NCBI GenBank assembly: GCA_002297505.1
Contig: DBLQ01000028.1
Coordinates: forward strand, 1 to 47,266
Reading direction: 5' to 3'
DNA length: 47,266 nucleotides
Source of the DNA: Flavobacteriales bacterium UBA720
GTDB taxonomy: Bacteria > Bacteroidota > Bacteroidia > Flavobacteriales > Weeksellaceae
Below, piece by piece: positions 7,847 to 15,349 of the stretch (its first letter is position 1; the number at the start of each line of letters is the position of its first letter). The notes under the pieces were generated by a model, which was not told where the DNA came from, made no database searches, and saw only the letters and a program-made list of their open reading frames with translations. The position numbers and the translations under genes were made by a program.

Positions 7847-9337
7847 TTACTTGGTGTGATTCATCATATTGGCATCAATATTAATATTCAGTCCCTGTGC
7901 TACCCGCATGCCAAGCTCAATATTGGCACGGAAGAAATGGCAGAGCTGTCGGTTGATGATTTCCTCGCGTTTCGGCCCGTCTATAGCGCTCATGTGACCG
8001 ATGATGTTATTGACCAGTGCAGTTCTGGCTTCCTGGTTCAATGCCTTGGTGTAGAATAATCCGGGTTGCGTATAATGGTCGTCATCATTTTGATTTCTGT
8101 CATAATTGGCAACGTGTGTGTTATCCAGATCGTATTCGAATGATTTGTATGCACTATCTGGCTCTATATCGCTGAAGCTGTTTGGGTAGTAGTTCGGTTT
8201 ATCGCCATAATTAGAGTCGTCCGCCATTGCGCCACCTCTCTGGAAGTTTTCTACGGCAAAGGGACAACGGTTCACTTCCAACTGGTGAGAATTGACACCC
8301 ACGCGGTAACGGTGCGCATCGGCATAGGAAAATAAACGGCCTTGCAACATCTTGTCCGGCGAAAAACTAATGCCGTCCACCAAGTGGCTTGGCGCAAAAG
8401 CCGACTGCTCCACATGGACAAAGTAGTTTCTTGGCACTTCATTCAGCTCCATCACACCAACTTCCTGCAGCGGAAACTCGTCCTGAAACCACACTTTGGT
8501 CACATCAAACGGATTCCAGCGCCACTCTTTAGCCTGCTGCTCGTTCATGGTCTGGATATAAAGTTTCCATTTCGGGAAGTTGCCTGCTTCAATTTCTTTC
8601 ACGAGATCTTCCTGGGAAAAATCGGGATTCTCGCCTTTCATTTTAGTAGCTTCGTCGTCAGAAAAATTCTTGATGCCCTGTTGTGTTTTGAAGTGGAACT
8701 TCACCCAAGTCCGCTCATTCTTGTCATTGATCATCGAAAAAGTATGAGAGCCAAACCCGTGCATATGCCTGTAGCCATAAGGTGTTCCCCGGTCTGACAT
8801 CAGAATCAGAACCTGATGCAGTGATTCCGGATTCAGGGACCAGAAATCCCACATCATCGTTTTGCTTTTCAGGTTGGTTTTCGGGACCCGTTTCTGAGTA
8901 TGGATAAAGTCCGGAAATTTTTTAGCATCCTTGATAAAGAAAACCGGTGTATTATTTCCTACCAAATCCCAGTTACCATCTTCGGTATAAAATTTCAAAG
9001 CAAAACCACGAGGGTCTCTTTCGGTATCGGCGCTTCCCATTTCGCCTCCCACCGTAGAGAATCTGGCGAACATTCTACAGCTGTTGCCTACTTGTGAGAA
9101 CAGCTTTGCGCGGGTATACTGGCTGATGTCATGCGTGACTGTAAAGGTACCGTATGCACCGGAACCTTTGGCATGCACCACACGTTCAGGAATTCTTTCC
9201 CTAACAAAGTGGGCCAGGTTTTCCTGAAGAATAAAATCCTGCAATAGGACAGGTCCTCGTGGACCTACCGTCTGTGAGTCCTGATGCTCGTAGTAACCGG
9301 AGCCTACGGCGTTGGTGAGTTTTTTCTTGTTTTCCAT
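7847..9337 (-). CDS. katA: Haem catalase, small-subunit type
   Basis: 496 residues, the length of small-subunit (clade 3) catalases. It disproportionates hydrogen peroxide to water and oxygen. Landmarks include RGPVLLQDF, the active-site histidine region RVVHAKGSGAYGTF near residue 54, the Asn-containing GNNTPVFFIKDAKKFPDFIH, and the proximal haem tyrosine in RLFSYADAHRYRVG. The family is normally cytoplasmic and no signal peptide is present. It is divergent from an OxyR-type regulator gene with 113 bp between the two starts, an arrangement that points to peroxide control. A terminator follows. Confidence 0.96.
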   Translation of the reverse strand: MENKKKLTNAVGSGYYEHQDSQTVGPRGPVLLQDFILQENLAHFVRERIPERVVHAKGSGAYGTFTVTHDISQYTRAKLFSQVGNSCRMFARFSTVGGEMGSADTERDPRGFALKFYTEDGNWDLVGNNTPVFFIKDAKKFPDFIHTQKRVPKTNLKSKTMMWDFWSLNPESLHQVLILMSDRGTPYGYRHMHGFGSHTFSMINDKNERTWVKFHFKTQQGIKNFSDDEATKMKGENPDFSQEDLVKEIEAGNFPKWKLYIQTMNEQQAKEWRWNPFDVTKVWFQDEFPLQEVGVMELNEVPRNYFVHVEQSAFAPSHLVDGISFSPDKMLQGRLFSYADAHRYRVGVNSHQLEVNRCPFAVENFQRGGAMADDSNYGDKPNYYPNSFSDIEPDSAYKSFEYDLDNTHVANYDRNQNDDDHYTQPGLFYTKALNQEARTALVNNIIGHMSAIDGPKREEIINRQLCHFFRANIELGMRVAQGLNINIDANMMNHTK

Positions 9338-9416
9338 AGAATATATTTTTGATTGTGTTACGAAGTATAAATGCTAAATTCGATAAAAAATGCTATTTAT
9401 GAAACAAATTAATAAT

Positions 9417-9424
9417 TATATTTG
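9417..9424 (+). promoter_or_regulatory. -7 box of the oxyR-type gene
   Basis: TATATTTG matches TAnnTTTG and ends 27 nt before the GTG at 9451. No TTG lies at the canonical distance, as is common for activated promoters. The 9338-9450 gap should also hold the katA promoter and the OxyR operator, but I could not identify either with confidence. Confidence 0.4.
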
Positions 9425-9450
9425 TTATAGATAAAATTAATTACAAAGTC

Positions 9451-10404
9451 GTGAACATACAACAGCTAGAATATCTGATTGCAGTAGATAAATATAAACA
9501 TTTTGGTAAAGCTGCACAAGCCTGTTTTATAACCCAGCCTACGCTCAGCGCTATGATTCAAAAGTTTGAAGATGAGCTGGATGTCAAGATTTTTGACAGG
9601 ACCACACATCCCATCCGAACTACCGATGCCGGTGGCGAAATCATTAAGGAAGCGCAAAAGGTCATCGATTCTGTAATGGAGCTCAGAAACAAGGCGAATT
9701 TCCTTAACAACATTTTGGCAGGCAAACTGAACCTTGGCATTATCCCGACTGTTTCCAGCTATGTTTTGCCAAATGAGATCTTTGCATTGCTCAATAAAAA
9801 TCCTCAGATTGAACTGAATATCAAAGAAATGACCACGGAAAGCATCATCAAATCTCTAAAATCCGGAGAGCTGGATGCCGGCATTATTTCTACACCGTAC
9901 GCTGCTGCGGATGAGTTTTATCAGGATTTTCTGTTCAATGAAGAGCTGATGCTGTATTCTGCCAATCAGGAAGCAGGAAAAAAGAAGGATTGTTTTGTGG
10001 TGCCAGAAGATATTGATGTGGATAAAGTGTGGCTACTGGAAGAGGGCAACTGTCTCAGAACACAGTTCGAGAACATTTGTCATCTGAAGGAAAATTCATT
10101 AAAACCAGGCAATCTGGAATTTCTTGCATCTAATATCAATACCTTGATTCAGATGGTGGACAAGGTGGGCGGCATCACCATTCTCCCGGAGATGGGTGTG
10201 GAGCAACTGTCTGCCGAGCAAAAGGAGAAAGTGTCACGATTCATCAAACCTTTTCCGTTCCGCGAGATCAGTCTTATTTATTACAAGCCGACCTATAAAC
10301 AGAAAATCATCGATGAGTTGATTTCTGAAATCCGTGGTTCCATGGAACAGCGTCTTAACTATTATAAAGATTCTGAAAATTACGTGAGTATCAAACCTGA
10401 GTAA
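9451..10404 (+). CDS. oxyR: LysR-type hydrogen-peroxide sensor/regulator, OxyR-like
   Basis: 317 residues. An N-terminal winged helix-turn-helix (residues 1-60: MNIQQLEYLIAVDKYKHFGK, then CFITQPTLSAMI) is followed by a LysR substrate-binding domain. The two redox cysteines of OxyR are present as GNCLRTQFENIC, at residues 201 and 210. This is the same eight-residue spacing as C199/C208 of Escherichia coli OxyR, so peroxide sensing by disulfide formation is well supported. The start is a GTG at 9451; the first residues match the usual LysR N-terminus. The gene is divergent from katA, its likely target. No partner follows it before the metK promoter. Confidence 0.92.
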   Translation: MNIQQLEYLIAVDKYKHFGKAAQACFITQPTLSAMIQKFEDELDVKIFDRTTHPIRTTDAGGEIIKEAQKVIDSVMELRNKANFLNNILAGKLNLGIIPTVSSYVLPNEIFALLNKNPQIELNIKEMTTESIIKSLKSGELDAGIISTPYAAADEFYQDFLFNEELMLYSANQEAGKKKDCFVVPEDIDVDKVWLLEEGNCLRTQFENICHLKENSLKPGNLEFLASNINTLIQMVDKVGGITILPEMGVEQLSAEQKEKVSRFIKPFPFREISLIYYKPTYKQKIIDELISEIRGSMEQRLNYYKDSENYVSIKPE

Positions 10405-10432
10405 ATTCATATCCAATCAGTAGGAATTGATT

Positions 10433-10462
10433 TTGAATTCTGAATTATTGTGCGTATTTTTG
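10433..10462 (+). promoter_or_regulatory. metK promoter
   Basis: TTG (10433-10435), 19 nt of spacing, then TATTTTTG (10455-10462): a textbook Bacteroidota -33/-7 pair. Transcription from here gives a leader of about 135 nt before the metK ATG at 10605. Confidence 0.7.
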
Positions 10463-10480
10463 CGGTCGATTTTGAACTAA

Positions 10481-10530
10481 GGAGGAGAACTTTGACTGAT
10501 TGCAACCTCAATAAAAAATGCTAAAACAGA
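10481..10530 (+). ncRNA. SAM-II-like riboswitch in the metK leader
   Basis: The leader contains TTTGACTGATTGCAACC, a short A-rich linker and then TGCTAAA. These are the order and content of the conserved SAM-II elements (UUUAACC..UUGCA in loop 1, then A-rich sequence and GCUAAA). GAGG (10482-10485) can pair with CCTC (10506-10509) as stem P1. TTTGAC in the loop can pair with GCTAAA as the pseudoknot. It lies between a strong promoter and metK, the enzyme that makes S-adenosylmethionine. Match to the family is from memory; P1 is short (4 bp) and no covariance search was run. Downstream TTTTAG (10538-10543 region) could compete for the CTAAAA strand. Confidence 0.55.
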
Positions 10531-10604
10531 ATTTTCTCTTTTAGTTCCTTTTGCAGTCCGCAGGTTTTTATGCTCCCAATTATAAAAAACATAAAAGGAA
10601 TACT

Positions 10605-11885
10605 ATGTCTTATTTATTTACGTCCGAATCCGTTTCCGAAGGGCATCCGGATAAAATTGCAGACCAGATCTCTGATGCGTTGATAGATCATTTTCTGGCT
10701 TATGACAAGAACTCAAAAGTAGCTTGTGAAACGCTGGTGACCACAGGTCAGGTGGTGTTGGCCGGTGAAGTGAAATCCGAAGCCTACCTGGATGTGCAGC
10801 ATATCGCCAGAGATGTTATTAATAAAATTGGATACACCAAGAGTGAATACATGTTCAATGGCGATTCTTGCGGTGTGATTTCCGCAATTCATGAGCAGTC
10901 GCCGGATATCAACCAGGGTGTGGACAGAACCCTGGACGAAACCGATTTCGAAACCAGAGCCAACGCTCAGGGTGCCGGCGACCAAGGAATGATGTTTGGC
11001 TATGCCACCAACGAGACGGAAAATTATATGCCATTGGCACTGGACATTGCACACCAGATTTTAAAAGAACTTGCAAACCTTAGAAGGGAAGGCGACGCGA
11101 TCCCGTACCTGCGTCCCGATGCCAAGTCCCAAGTGACTATCGAGTATTCTGACGACCACAAACCAATTAGAATAGACAGTATCGTGGTTTCTACCCAGCA
11201 CGATGACTTCGGAAGCGAAGAAGCGATGCTGGCCAAAATCAAAAAAGATATCATTGAAATCCTGATTCCAAAAGTAAAAGCGGCTCAGAAGCCGGAAATC
11301 CAGGAACTGTTTAATGATCAGATCAAATACCATATCAACCCGACAGGGAAATTTGTGATTGGCGGCCCTCATGGCGACACAGGACTTACCGGTAGAAAAA
11401 TCATCGTCGATACTTACGGCGGAAAAGGTGCCCACGGTGGTGGCGCATTCTCCGGAAAAGATCCAAGTAAAGTAGACAGAAGTGCGGCTTATGCAACGCG
11501 TCATATTGCTAAAAACCTTGTGGCTGCCGGTGTTGCAGATGAGGTTTTGGTGCAGGTTTCCTACGCCATTGGTGTTGCAGAACCTTGTGGCCTGTACATC
11601 AATACTTACGGCACTTCCAAGCTGGATATCAACGATGGCGAACTGGCCAAGAGAGTTCAGAAATTATTTGACCTCAGACCTTACGCTGTAGAAAAAAACC
11701 TGAAGCTGAGAAATCCTATCTTTCTGGAAACCGCAGCTTATGGCCACATGGGCAAAGATTATTATGTTGCTGATAAAACCTTCAATAAAGGTCATAAAAA
11801 TGAATTGACATTGAAAGACCTTGAGTTTTTCACATGGGAAAAATTAGACCGTGTAGAGGATGTCAAAAAAGAATTCGGGCTGTAA
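10605..11885 (+). CDS. metK: S-adenosylmethionine synthetase
   Basis: About 426 residues. It condenses ATP and methionine into S-adenosylmethionine in the cytoplasm. Signatures are SVSEGHPDKIADQISDA at the N-terminus, GAGDQGMMFGYAT, and GGGAFSGKDPSKVDRS. The open frame extends upstream to 10551, but the family begins at MSYLFTSESVSEGHP, so the ATG at 10605 is chosen. The extra 18 codons are untranslated leader. The gene has its own promoter, a probable SAM-II riboswitch in its leader and a terminator, and so appears monocistronic and controlled by its own product. Confidence 0.96.
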   Translation: MSYLFTSESVSEGHPDKIADQISDALIDHFLAYDKNSKVACETLVTTGQVVLAGEVKSEAYLDVQHIARDVINKIGYTKSEYMFNGDSCGVISAIHEQSPDINQGVDRTLDETDFETRANAQGAGDQGMMFGYATNETENYMPLALDIAHQILKELANLRREGDAIPYLRPDAKSQVTIEYSDDHKPIRIDSIVVSTQHDDFGSEEAMLAKIKKDIIEILIPKVKAAQKPEIQELFNDQIKYHINPTGKFVIGGPHGDTGLTGRKIIVDTYGGKGAHGGGAFSGKDPSKVDRSAAYATRHIAKNLVAAGVADEVLVQVSYAIGVAEPCGLYINTYGTSKLDINDGELAKRVQKLFDLRPYAVEKNLKLRNPIFLETAAYGHMGKDYYVADKTFNKGHKNELTLKDLEFFTWEKLDRVEDVKKEFGL

Positions 11886-11907
11886 ATCCGATATTTTAGA
11901 AATCTTG

Positions 11908-11946
11908 AAACTGCTTTATTCTTTGGATGAAGCAGTTTTTTTATTT
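11908..11946 (+). terminator. metK terminator
   Basis: AAACTGCTT (11908-11916) pairs with AAGCAGTTT (11930-11938), followed by a T run and TTATTTT. It lies 23 nt past the metK stop. Confidence 0.88.
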
Positions 11947-11973
11947 TAGCATTCATTCGAGCATCACTTTTGC

Positions 11974-11981
11974 TACTTTTG
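11974..11981 (+). promoter_or_regulatory. -7 box of the small exported protein gene
   Basis: TACTTTTG matches TAnnTTTG and ends 22 nt before the ATG at 12003. Confidence 0.4.
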
Positions 11982-12002
11982 TGAATAATTAATCTGAATC
12001 AA

Positions 12003-12488
12003 ATGAAATCATCTATATTTTCCGTCCTACTTTTTTTTACTTTTTGTGGCTTTGCAAAATCCCAACTCACTGTCCATAAACTTCTGACAGCAGGCTACAC
12101 GTATCAAAATTCGAGTTTCGGAGAAGTAGGTGGAAAACTTTTGTTTCTCAGCAATGATGATGTGATGTTCCGTGCGGGACTGTCTGCACTGATGGGTTCG
12201 GCCAACAGTCAATTTGCGATCATGCCTAAGGCTCAGGCAGACTTTCTGTTCAATTTCGAACGCAACGTAGATCTTTACCACTCTTATTACTTTGTGGCCG
12301 GCGCAGAAGCCACCAATAAGTACATTGCGCCTAAAATAGGCTTCAGCCTTTTCGGTATTGTAGATCTCATGGGCGGCTACGGATTTTCATTGGATAAGAA
12401 AGGAATCAACGGCAAGGAGCTGAAAGGCTTCAATATGAATTTCACAATAAATATCCCCATTGTCGCAATTAATGATTTAACTAAATAG
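12003..12488 (+). CDS. Small exported protein, probably an outer-membrane beta-barrel
   Basis: 161 residues with a signal peptide (MKSSIFSVLLFFTFCGFAKS). The mature part alternates hydrophobic and polar residues with glycine turns (AGYTYQNSSFGEVGGKLLF, GFSLFGIVDLMGGYGFSL, GFNMNFTINIPIVAI), which suggests a small barrel of about eight strands. I do not recognise a named family. The gene is preceded by a TAnnTTTG box and followed by 200 bp of leader belonging to the next gene. A role in the envelope is inferred from the signal peptide and strand pattern only. Confidence 0.7.
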   Translation: MKSSIFSVLLFFTFCGFAKSQLTVHKLLTAGYTYQNSSFGEVGGKLLFLSNDDVMFRAGLSALMGSANSQFAIMPKAQADFLFNFERNVDLYHSYYFVAGAEATNKYIAPKIGFSLFGIVDLMGGYGFSLDKKGINGKELKGFNMNFTINIPIVAINDLTK

Positions 12489-12598
12489 TTTTTCTTACAT
12501 CAAATTAAATAAAAAAGAAAGTTTAACAATTCATTAACGTTTTGTTTTGTCTTTTTTATTATTTTTACACACCTAAATTTTTGTGTATAGAAAAACTC

Positions 12599-12685
12599 TA
12601 CTCTTAAAAATAATAACAGTTCCGAACCTGTCTAAGCAGTTACACCAGTATCTGTGCTGCTCGTTGGGTTCCAAAAGTAAGAGTA
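12599..12685 (+). ncRNA. Structured 5' leader of the ECF sigma-factor gene (candidate cis-regulatory RNA)
   Basis: Three nested helices can stack in order. P1 is TACTCTTA (12599-12606) with TAAGAGTA (12678-12685). P2 is GAACC (12624-12628) with GGTTC (12667-12671), extended by two G-U pairs. P3 is AGCAGT (12635-12640) with GCTGCT (12656-12661), capped by ACA/TGT around an 8-nt loop. P1 ends 6 nt before the ATG at 12692, so its opening could control translation. The family is not recognised. The rest of 12489-12598 is A+T-rich and holds no gene; no exact promoter box was found in it. Confidence 0.5.
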
Positions 12686-12691
12686 AAAGTT

Positions 12692-13282
12692 ATGAAAACG
12701 CATACGGACAGCAAACTGATTTCTCAATATCAGAGCGGCGATGAGAAGGCCCTTTCTACATTAATCAACCGACACAAAAAAGATCTTTTTACCTTCATTT
12801 ATTACAAATTGATGGATGAAGATTTGGCCAATGACATTTTTCAGGATACATTTATTAAAATCATCGTCACACTGAAGGAAGGCCGATACAAGGAGGAAAA
12901 CAAGTTTATTCTTTGGGCCAAGCGCATTGCCCACAACCTGATCATTGACCATTTTCGATTACAATCCAAGAACATCAAAATCTCAGAAACCTCTTATGAG
13001 AACGAAGAGTTTTCGATTTTTGATATCATCAAGGAACCGGAAAGTAATATTGAGGATCGCCTCATTGACAACCAAATTAATGAAGATCTACTGAAAATGC
13101 TGGTGCTGCTTCCCGAGAATCAGCAGGAGGTGATCAAGCTCCGGTTTTTCGACGGACTGAGCTTCAAAGAGATTGCAGATCATACCGATACCAGCATCAA
13201 TACCACGCTGGGAAGGGTGAGATATGCATTAATAAATCTCAGAAAAATTATGGAAGAACACAAAATAATTTTAACAAAATAA
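12692..13282 (+). CDS. ECF-type RNA polymerase sigma factor
   Basis: 196 residues with the two-domain ECF layout. Sigma region 2 occupies about residues 10-85 (DEKALSTLINRHKKDLFTFI, then DLANDIFQDTFIKI, then ILWAKRIAHNLIIDHFR). Region 4 occupies about residues 130-190 (LPENQQEVIKLRFFDGLSFK, then EIADHTDTSINTTLGRVRYA). No anti-sigma gene follows; a 45-codon ORF does, 46 nt downstream. Many Bacteroidota ECF factors lack an adjacent anti-sigma and are controlled by expression, and the folded leader here suggests control after transcription starts. Its regulon cannot be read from the window. Confidence 0.92.
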   Translation: MKTHTDSKLISQYQSGDEKALSTLINRHKKDLFTFIYYKLMDEDLANDIFQDTFIKIIVTLKEGRYKEENKFILWAKRIAHNLIIDHFRLQSKNIKISETSYENEEFSIFDIIKEPESNIEDRLIDNQINEDLLKMLVLLPENQQEVIKLRFFDGLSFKEIADHTDTSINTTLGRVRYALINLRKIMEEHKIILTK

Positions 13283-13328
13283 TATAATAAAGATTTTTTT
13301 TTGGCGTTATTGTTGTAAAGTTTTGCCT

Positions 13329-13466
13329 ATGAAAAAAAACGACACATTAACAAAAAAAGCTTTGGCGCCTAAACAAGAAACAATTGATTTTTTGCTGTCG
13401 TATTCTAAGAATCTTCAGCCTATGAAGACTAAAATGAAAAAGACAATTCTGGTTTCCAAAAACTAG
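13329..13466 (+). CDS. 45-residue basic protein downstream of the sigma factor
   Basis: An ATG at 13329 opens a 46-codon frame ending at TAG 13464-13466. The product is basic: it starts MKKNDTLTKKALAPKQETID, continues FLLSYSKNLQPMKTK and ends KKTILVSKN. I recall short proteins with the same core (PKxETIDFLLxYSKxL, then a basic stretch and a hydrophobic-KN end) after sigma-factor genes in Chryseobacterium and relatives, which supports a real gene. It could be a small regulator or sigma partner, but no function is known to me. It has no membrane segment and no signal peptide. Confidence 0.6.
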   Translation: MKKNDTLTKKALAPKQETIDFLLSYSKNLQPMKTKMKKTILVSKN

Positions 13467-13532
13467 AATCTATATTAGATTAAATAATTGATTTTTATGA
13501 CTGAGCTTTCCTACGTGGATAAAAAATTTGAC

Positions 13533-13540
13533 TAGATTTG
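13533..13540 (+). promoter_or_regulatory. -7 box immediately upstream of the HAD phosphatase gene
   Basis: TAGATTTG matches TAnnTTTG and ends 7 nt before the ATG at 13547, consistent with a leaderless or nearly leaderless message. Confidence 0.4.
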
Positions 13541-13546
13541 TGCCTT

Positions 13547-14245
13547 ATGAAAAACGTAAGGCACATTTTTTTTGATCTGGACAATACGCTGTGGGACCAC
13601 CGCAGGAACGCATACCTCACTATTGCAGAACTCTTCAAAAATCAGCAAATTTCTGAAAAGTATCATATCGATTTTGAGGAATTTTATACCGCTTATCATG
13701 TGATTAACGAAAAACTTTGGGAGCAGATCCGCGATGGTGAGATTGATAAGGAATATCTAAGAAAACACCGCTTTTACGATACTTTCCGGAAGTTTGGTGT
13801 CGATGATGAAAATCTGGCAAATTATTTCGAACATCATTTTCTGGATGAAATTCTAAACTACAATGAATTGGTAGAAGGTGCTTTGGATTTGCTGAATTAT
13901 ATGAAATCTAAAGGTTACAAAATGCACATCATCTCCAACGGTTTTCAGGAAGTTACCGAACGGAAATGTATTCTCTCCGGAATCTCCGGTTTTTTCGATA
14001 CCATTACCAGTGCAGATTCCGTAAACATCAGAAAACCAAGACCGGAGATATTTGAGTATTCATTAAACCTTGCGAAAGCCAGTAAAGAGGAAAGTGTCTT
14101 AATTGGCGATGATTGGATCGCCGATGTCAAAGGGGCGCAAAATTTCGGTATCGACGTCATTTTCTTCGATGTTTTGGACGAAAATCCGCAGGAAGAAGGA
14201 CTGAAATTCATCAAACATCTTTCTGAAGTCAAACAATACTTATAA
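13547..14245 (+). CDS. yjjG: HAD-family nucleotidase, YjjG type
   Basis: 232 residues. The HAD motifs are visible: motif I HIFFDLDNTLWDH with nucleophilic and acid/base Asp (residues 9-13), motif II IISNG, a Lys in SVNIRKPRPEIFEY, and motif IV SVLIGDDWIADVKGA. The pattern FDLDNTLWDH and the overall length match YjjG-type house-cleaning nucleotidases, which remove non-canonical pyrimidine nucleotides. The frame extends nine nucleotides upstream to a TTG, but the ATG at 13547 is preferred. The gene stands alone between the sigma locus and a convergent trpS. Confidence 0.82.
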   Translation: MKNVRHIFFDLDNTLWDHRRNAYLTIAELFKNQQISEKYHIDFEEFYTAYHVINEKLWEQIRDGEIDKEYLRKHRFYDTFRKFGVDDENLANYFEHHFLDEILNYNELVEGALDLLNYMKSKGYKMHIISNGFQEVTERKCILSGISGFFDTITSADSVNIRKPRPEIFEYSLNLAKASKEESVLIGDDWIADVKGAQNFGIDVIFFDVLDENPQEEGLKFIKHLSEVKQYL

Positions 14246-14276
14246 AAAAGTCCCTCTCCAATCGGAGAGGGATTTA
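14244..14276. terminator. Terminator between the convergent HAD and trpS genes
   Basis: TCCCTCTCC (14251-14259) pairs perfectly with GGAGAGGGA (14264-14272) around a 4-nt loop. CTTTTTTAT follows on the minus strand, so it ends trpS. The plus-strand tail ATTTAGGTTT is weaker, but the hairpin probably also ends the HAD gene. Confidence 0.82.
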
Positions 14277-14288
14277 GGTTTGAGGAGA

Positions 14289-15257
14289 TTAGATTCCCAA
14301 ACTTTCTCTGACTCTTTTAATGGTCTGATTCGCAATCACTCTTGTTTTTTCTGCACCTTCCTGGAGTTTCGCCTCAAGCTCGTCCAGGTTGTTCATATAG
14401 TATGTGAAGGTCTCTCTTTCTTTTGCAAATTTCGTCAGAATCAGATCCAGTAATTCTTTTTTGGCGTGGCCGTAACCGTAGTTCCCGGCAAGATATTTCG
14501 TCCTTAATTCTTCGGTTTGTTCGGGCGTCGCAATCAATTGGTAGATGGCAAACACCTTGTCAGTGTCCGGATTTTTCGGTTCTTCCAGTGGCGTGGAATC
14601 CGTCTCGATAGACATCACCTGCTTTTTCAGTTCTTTTTCGGGTAAAAAAATGTTGATGATATTACCTCGGGATTTTGACATTTTATGGCCGTCAATTCCG
14701 GGAACATATTTCGTGTTTTCTTCCAGCTCAGCCTTTGGCAAAACAAAAACTTCTCCCATTTGGTTGTTGAACCTGGAAGCCACATCGCGCGCAATCTCCA
14801 GATGCTGAAGCTGGTCTTTCCCTACAGGAACAATCTCTGCATCATACAGCAAAATGTCTGCAGCCATCAGAATCGGATAGGTAAACAATCCGGCGTTCAC
14901 GTCCTGCAAACGGTCTGCCTTATCTTTGAAAGAATGTGCCAAGGTTAGTCTCTGGTAAGGAAAAAAGCACGACAGATGCCAGGATAATTCGCAGGTTTCC
15001 GGAATGTCGCTTTGTCGGTAAAAATAAGTTTTTTCGGTGTCCAGTCCGCAAGCCAGCCACGCCGCAGCAATCTCGTAAGTGTTTTGTTTCAGTTCTTGGG
15101 CATCTTTGATTTGTGTCAAAGAATGAAGATTGGCAATAAACAGAAACGATTCATTCTCCGCTTTTTTGGATAACTCGATAGCGGGAATAATTGCTCCTAA
15201 AAGGTTTCCGAGATGTGGTGTTCCGGTGGCTTGTATTCCGGTCAGGATTCTAGACAT
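14289..15257 (-). CDS. trpS: Tryptophan--tRNA ligase
   Basis: 322 residues, normal for bacterial TrpRS, a class I synthetase charging tRNA-Trp. The HIGH-like motif is TPHLGNLLG (residues 13-21) and the KMSKS loop is HKMSKSRGN (KMSKS at residues 192-196). The substrate-binding segment PVGKDQLQHLEIARDVA is also clear. It is monocistronic: a well-formed promoter lies upstream and a strong terminator downstream. The ATG at 15257 gives the expected N-terminus MSRILTGIQATGTPH. Confidence 0.96.
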   Translation of the reverse strand: MSRILTGIQATGTPHLGNLLGAIIPAIELSKKAENESFLFIANLHSLTQIKDAQELKQNTYEIAAAWLACGLDTEKTYFYRQSDIPETCELSWHLSCFFPYQRLTLAHSFKDKADRLQDVNAGLFTYPILMAADILLYDAEIVPVGKDQLQHLEIARDVASRFNNQMGEVFVLPKAELEENTKYVPGIDGHKMSKSRGNIINIFLPEKELKKQVMSIETDSTPLEEPKNPDTDKVFAIYQLIATPEQTEELRTKYLAGNYGYGHAKKELLDLILTKFAKERETFTYYMNNLDELEAKLQEGAEKTRVIANQTIKRVRESLGI

Positions 15258-15294
15258 TTTTAATAAATGATGAATGATTATAGATAAACGATTT

Positions 15295-15307
15295 ACTGAA
15301 ATTCAGT
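15295..15307. promoter_or_regulatory. Palindrome at the trpS transcription start
   Basis: ACTGAA-A-TTCAGT is a perfect 6+1+6 palindrome. It sits just downstream of the TATTTTTG box, where the transcript should start. It could be an operator or a short 5' hairpin in the leader. Confidence 0.3.
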
Positions 15308-15310
15308 GAA

Positions 15311-15340
15311 CAAAAATAGGAAAGATTAAATGTTTAACAA
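15311..15340 (-). promoter_or_regulatory. trpS promoter
   Basis: On the minus strand TTG (15338-15340) is followed by 19 nt and TATTTTTG (15311-15318). This is the same geometry as the metK promoter. The leader would be about 50 nt. Confidence 0.65.
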
Positions 15341-15349
15341 AGTATTGGC

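Noticed and set aside
10551..10604. Upstream extension of metK by 18 codons
   Set aside because: The family begins at the ATG at 10605, and the extension lies in the structured leader.
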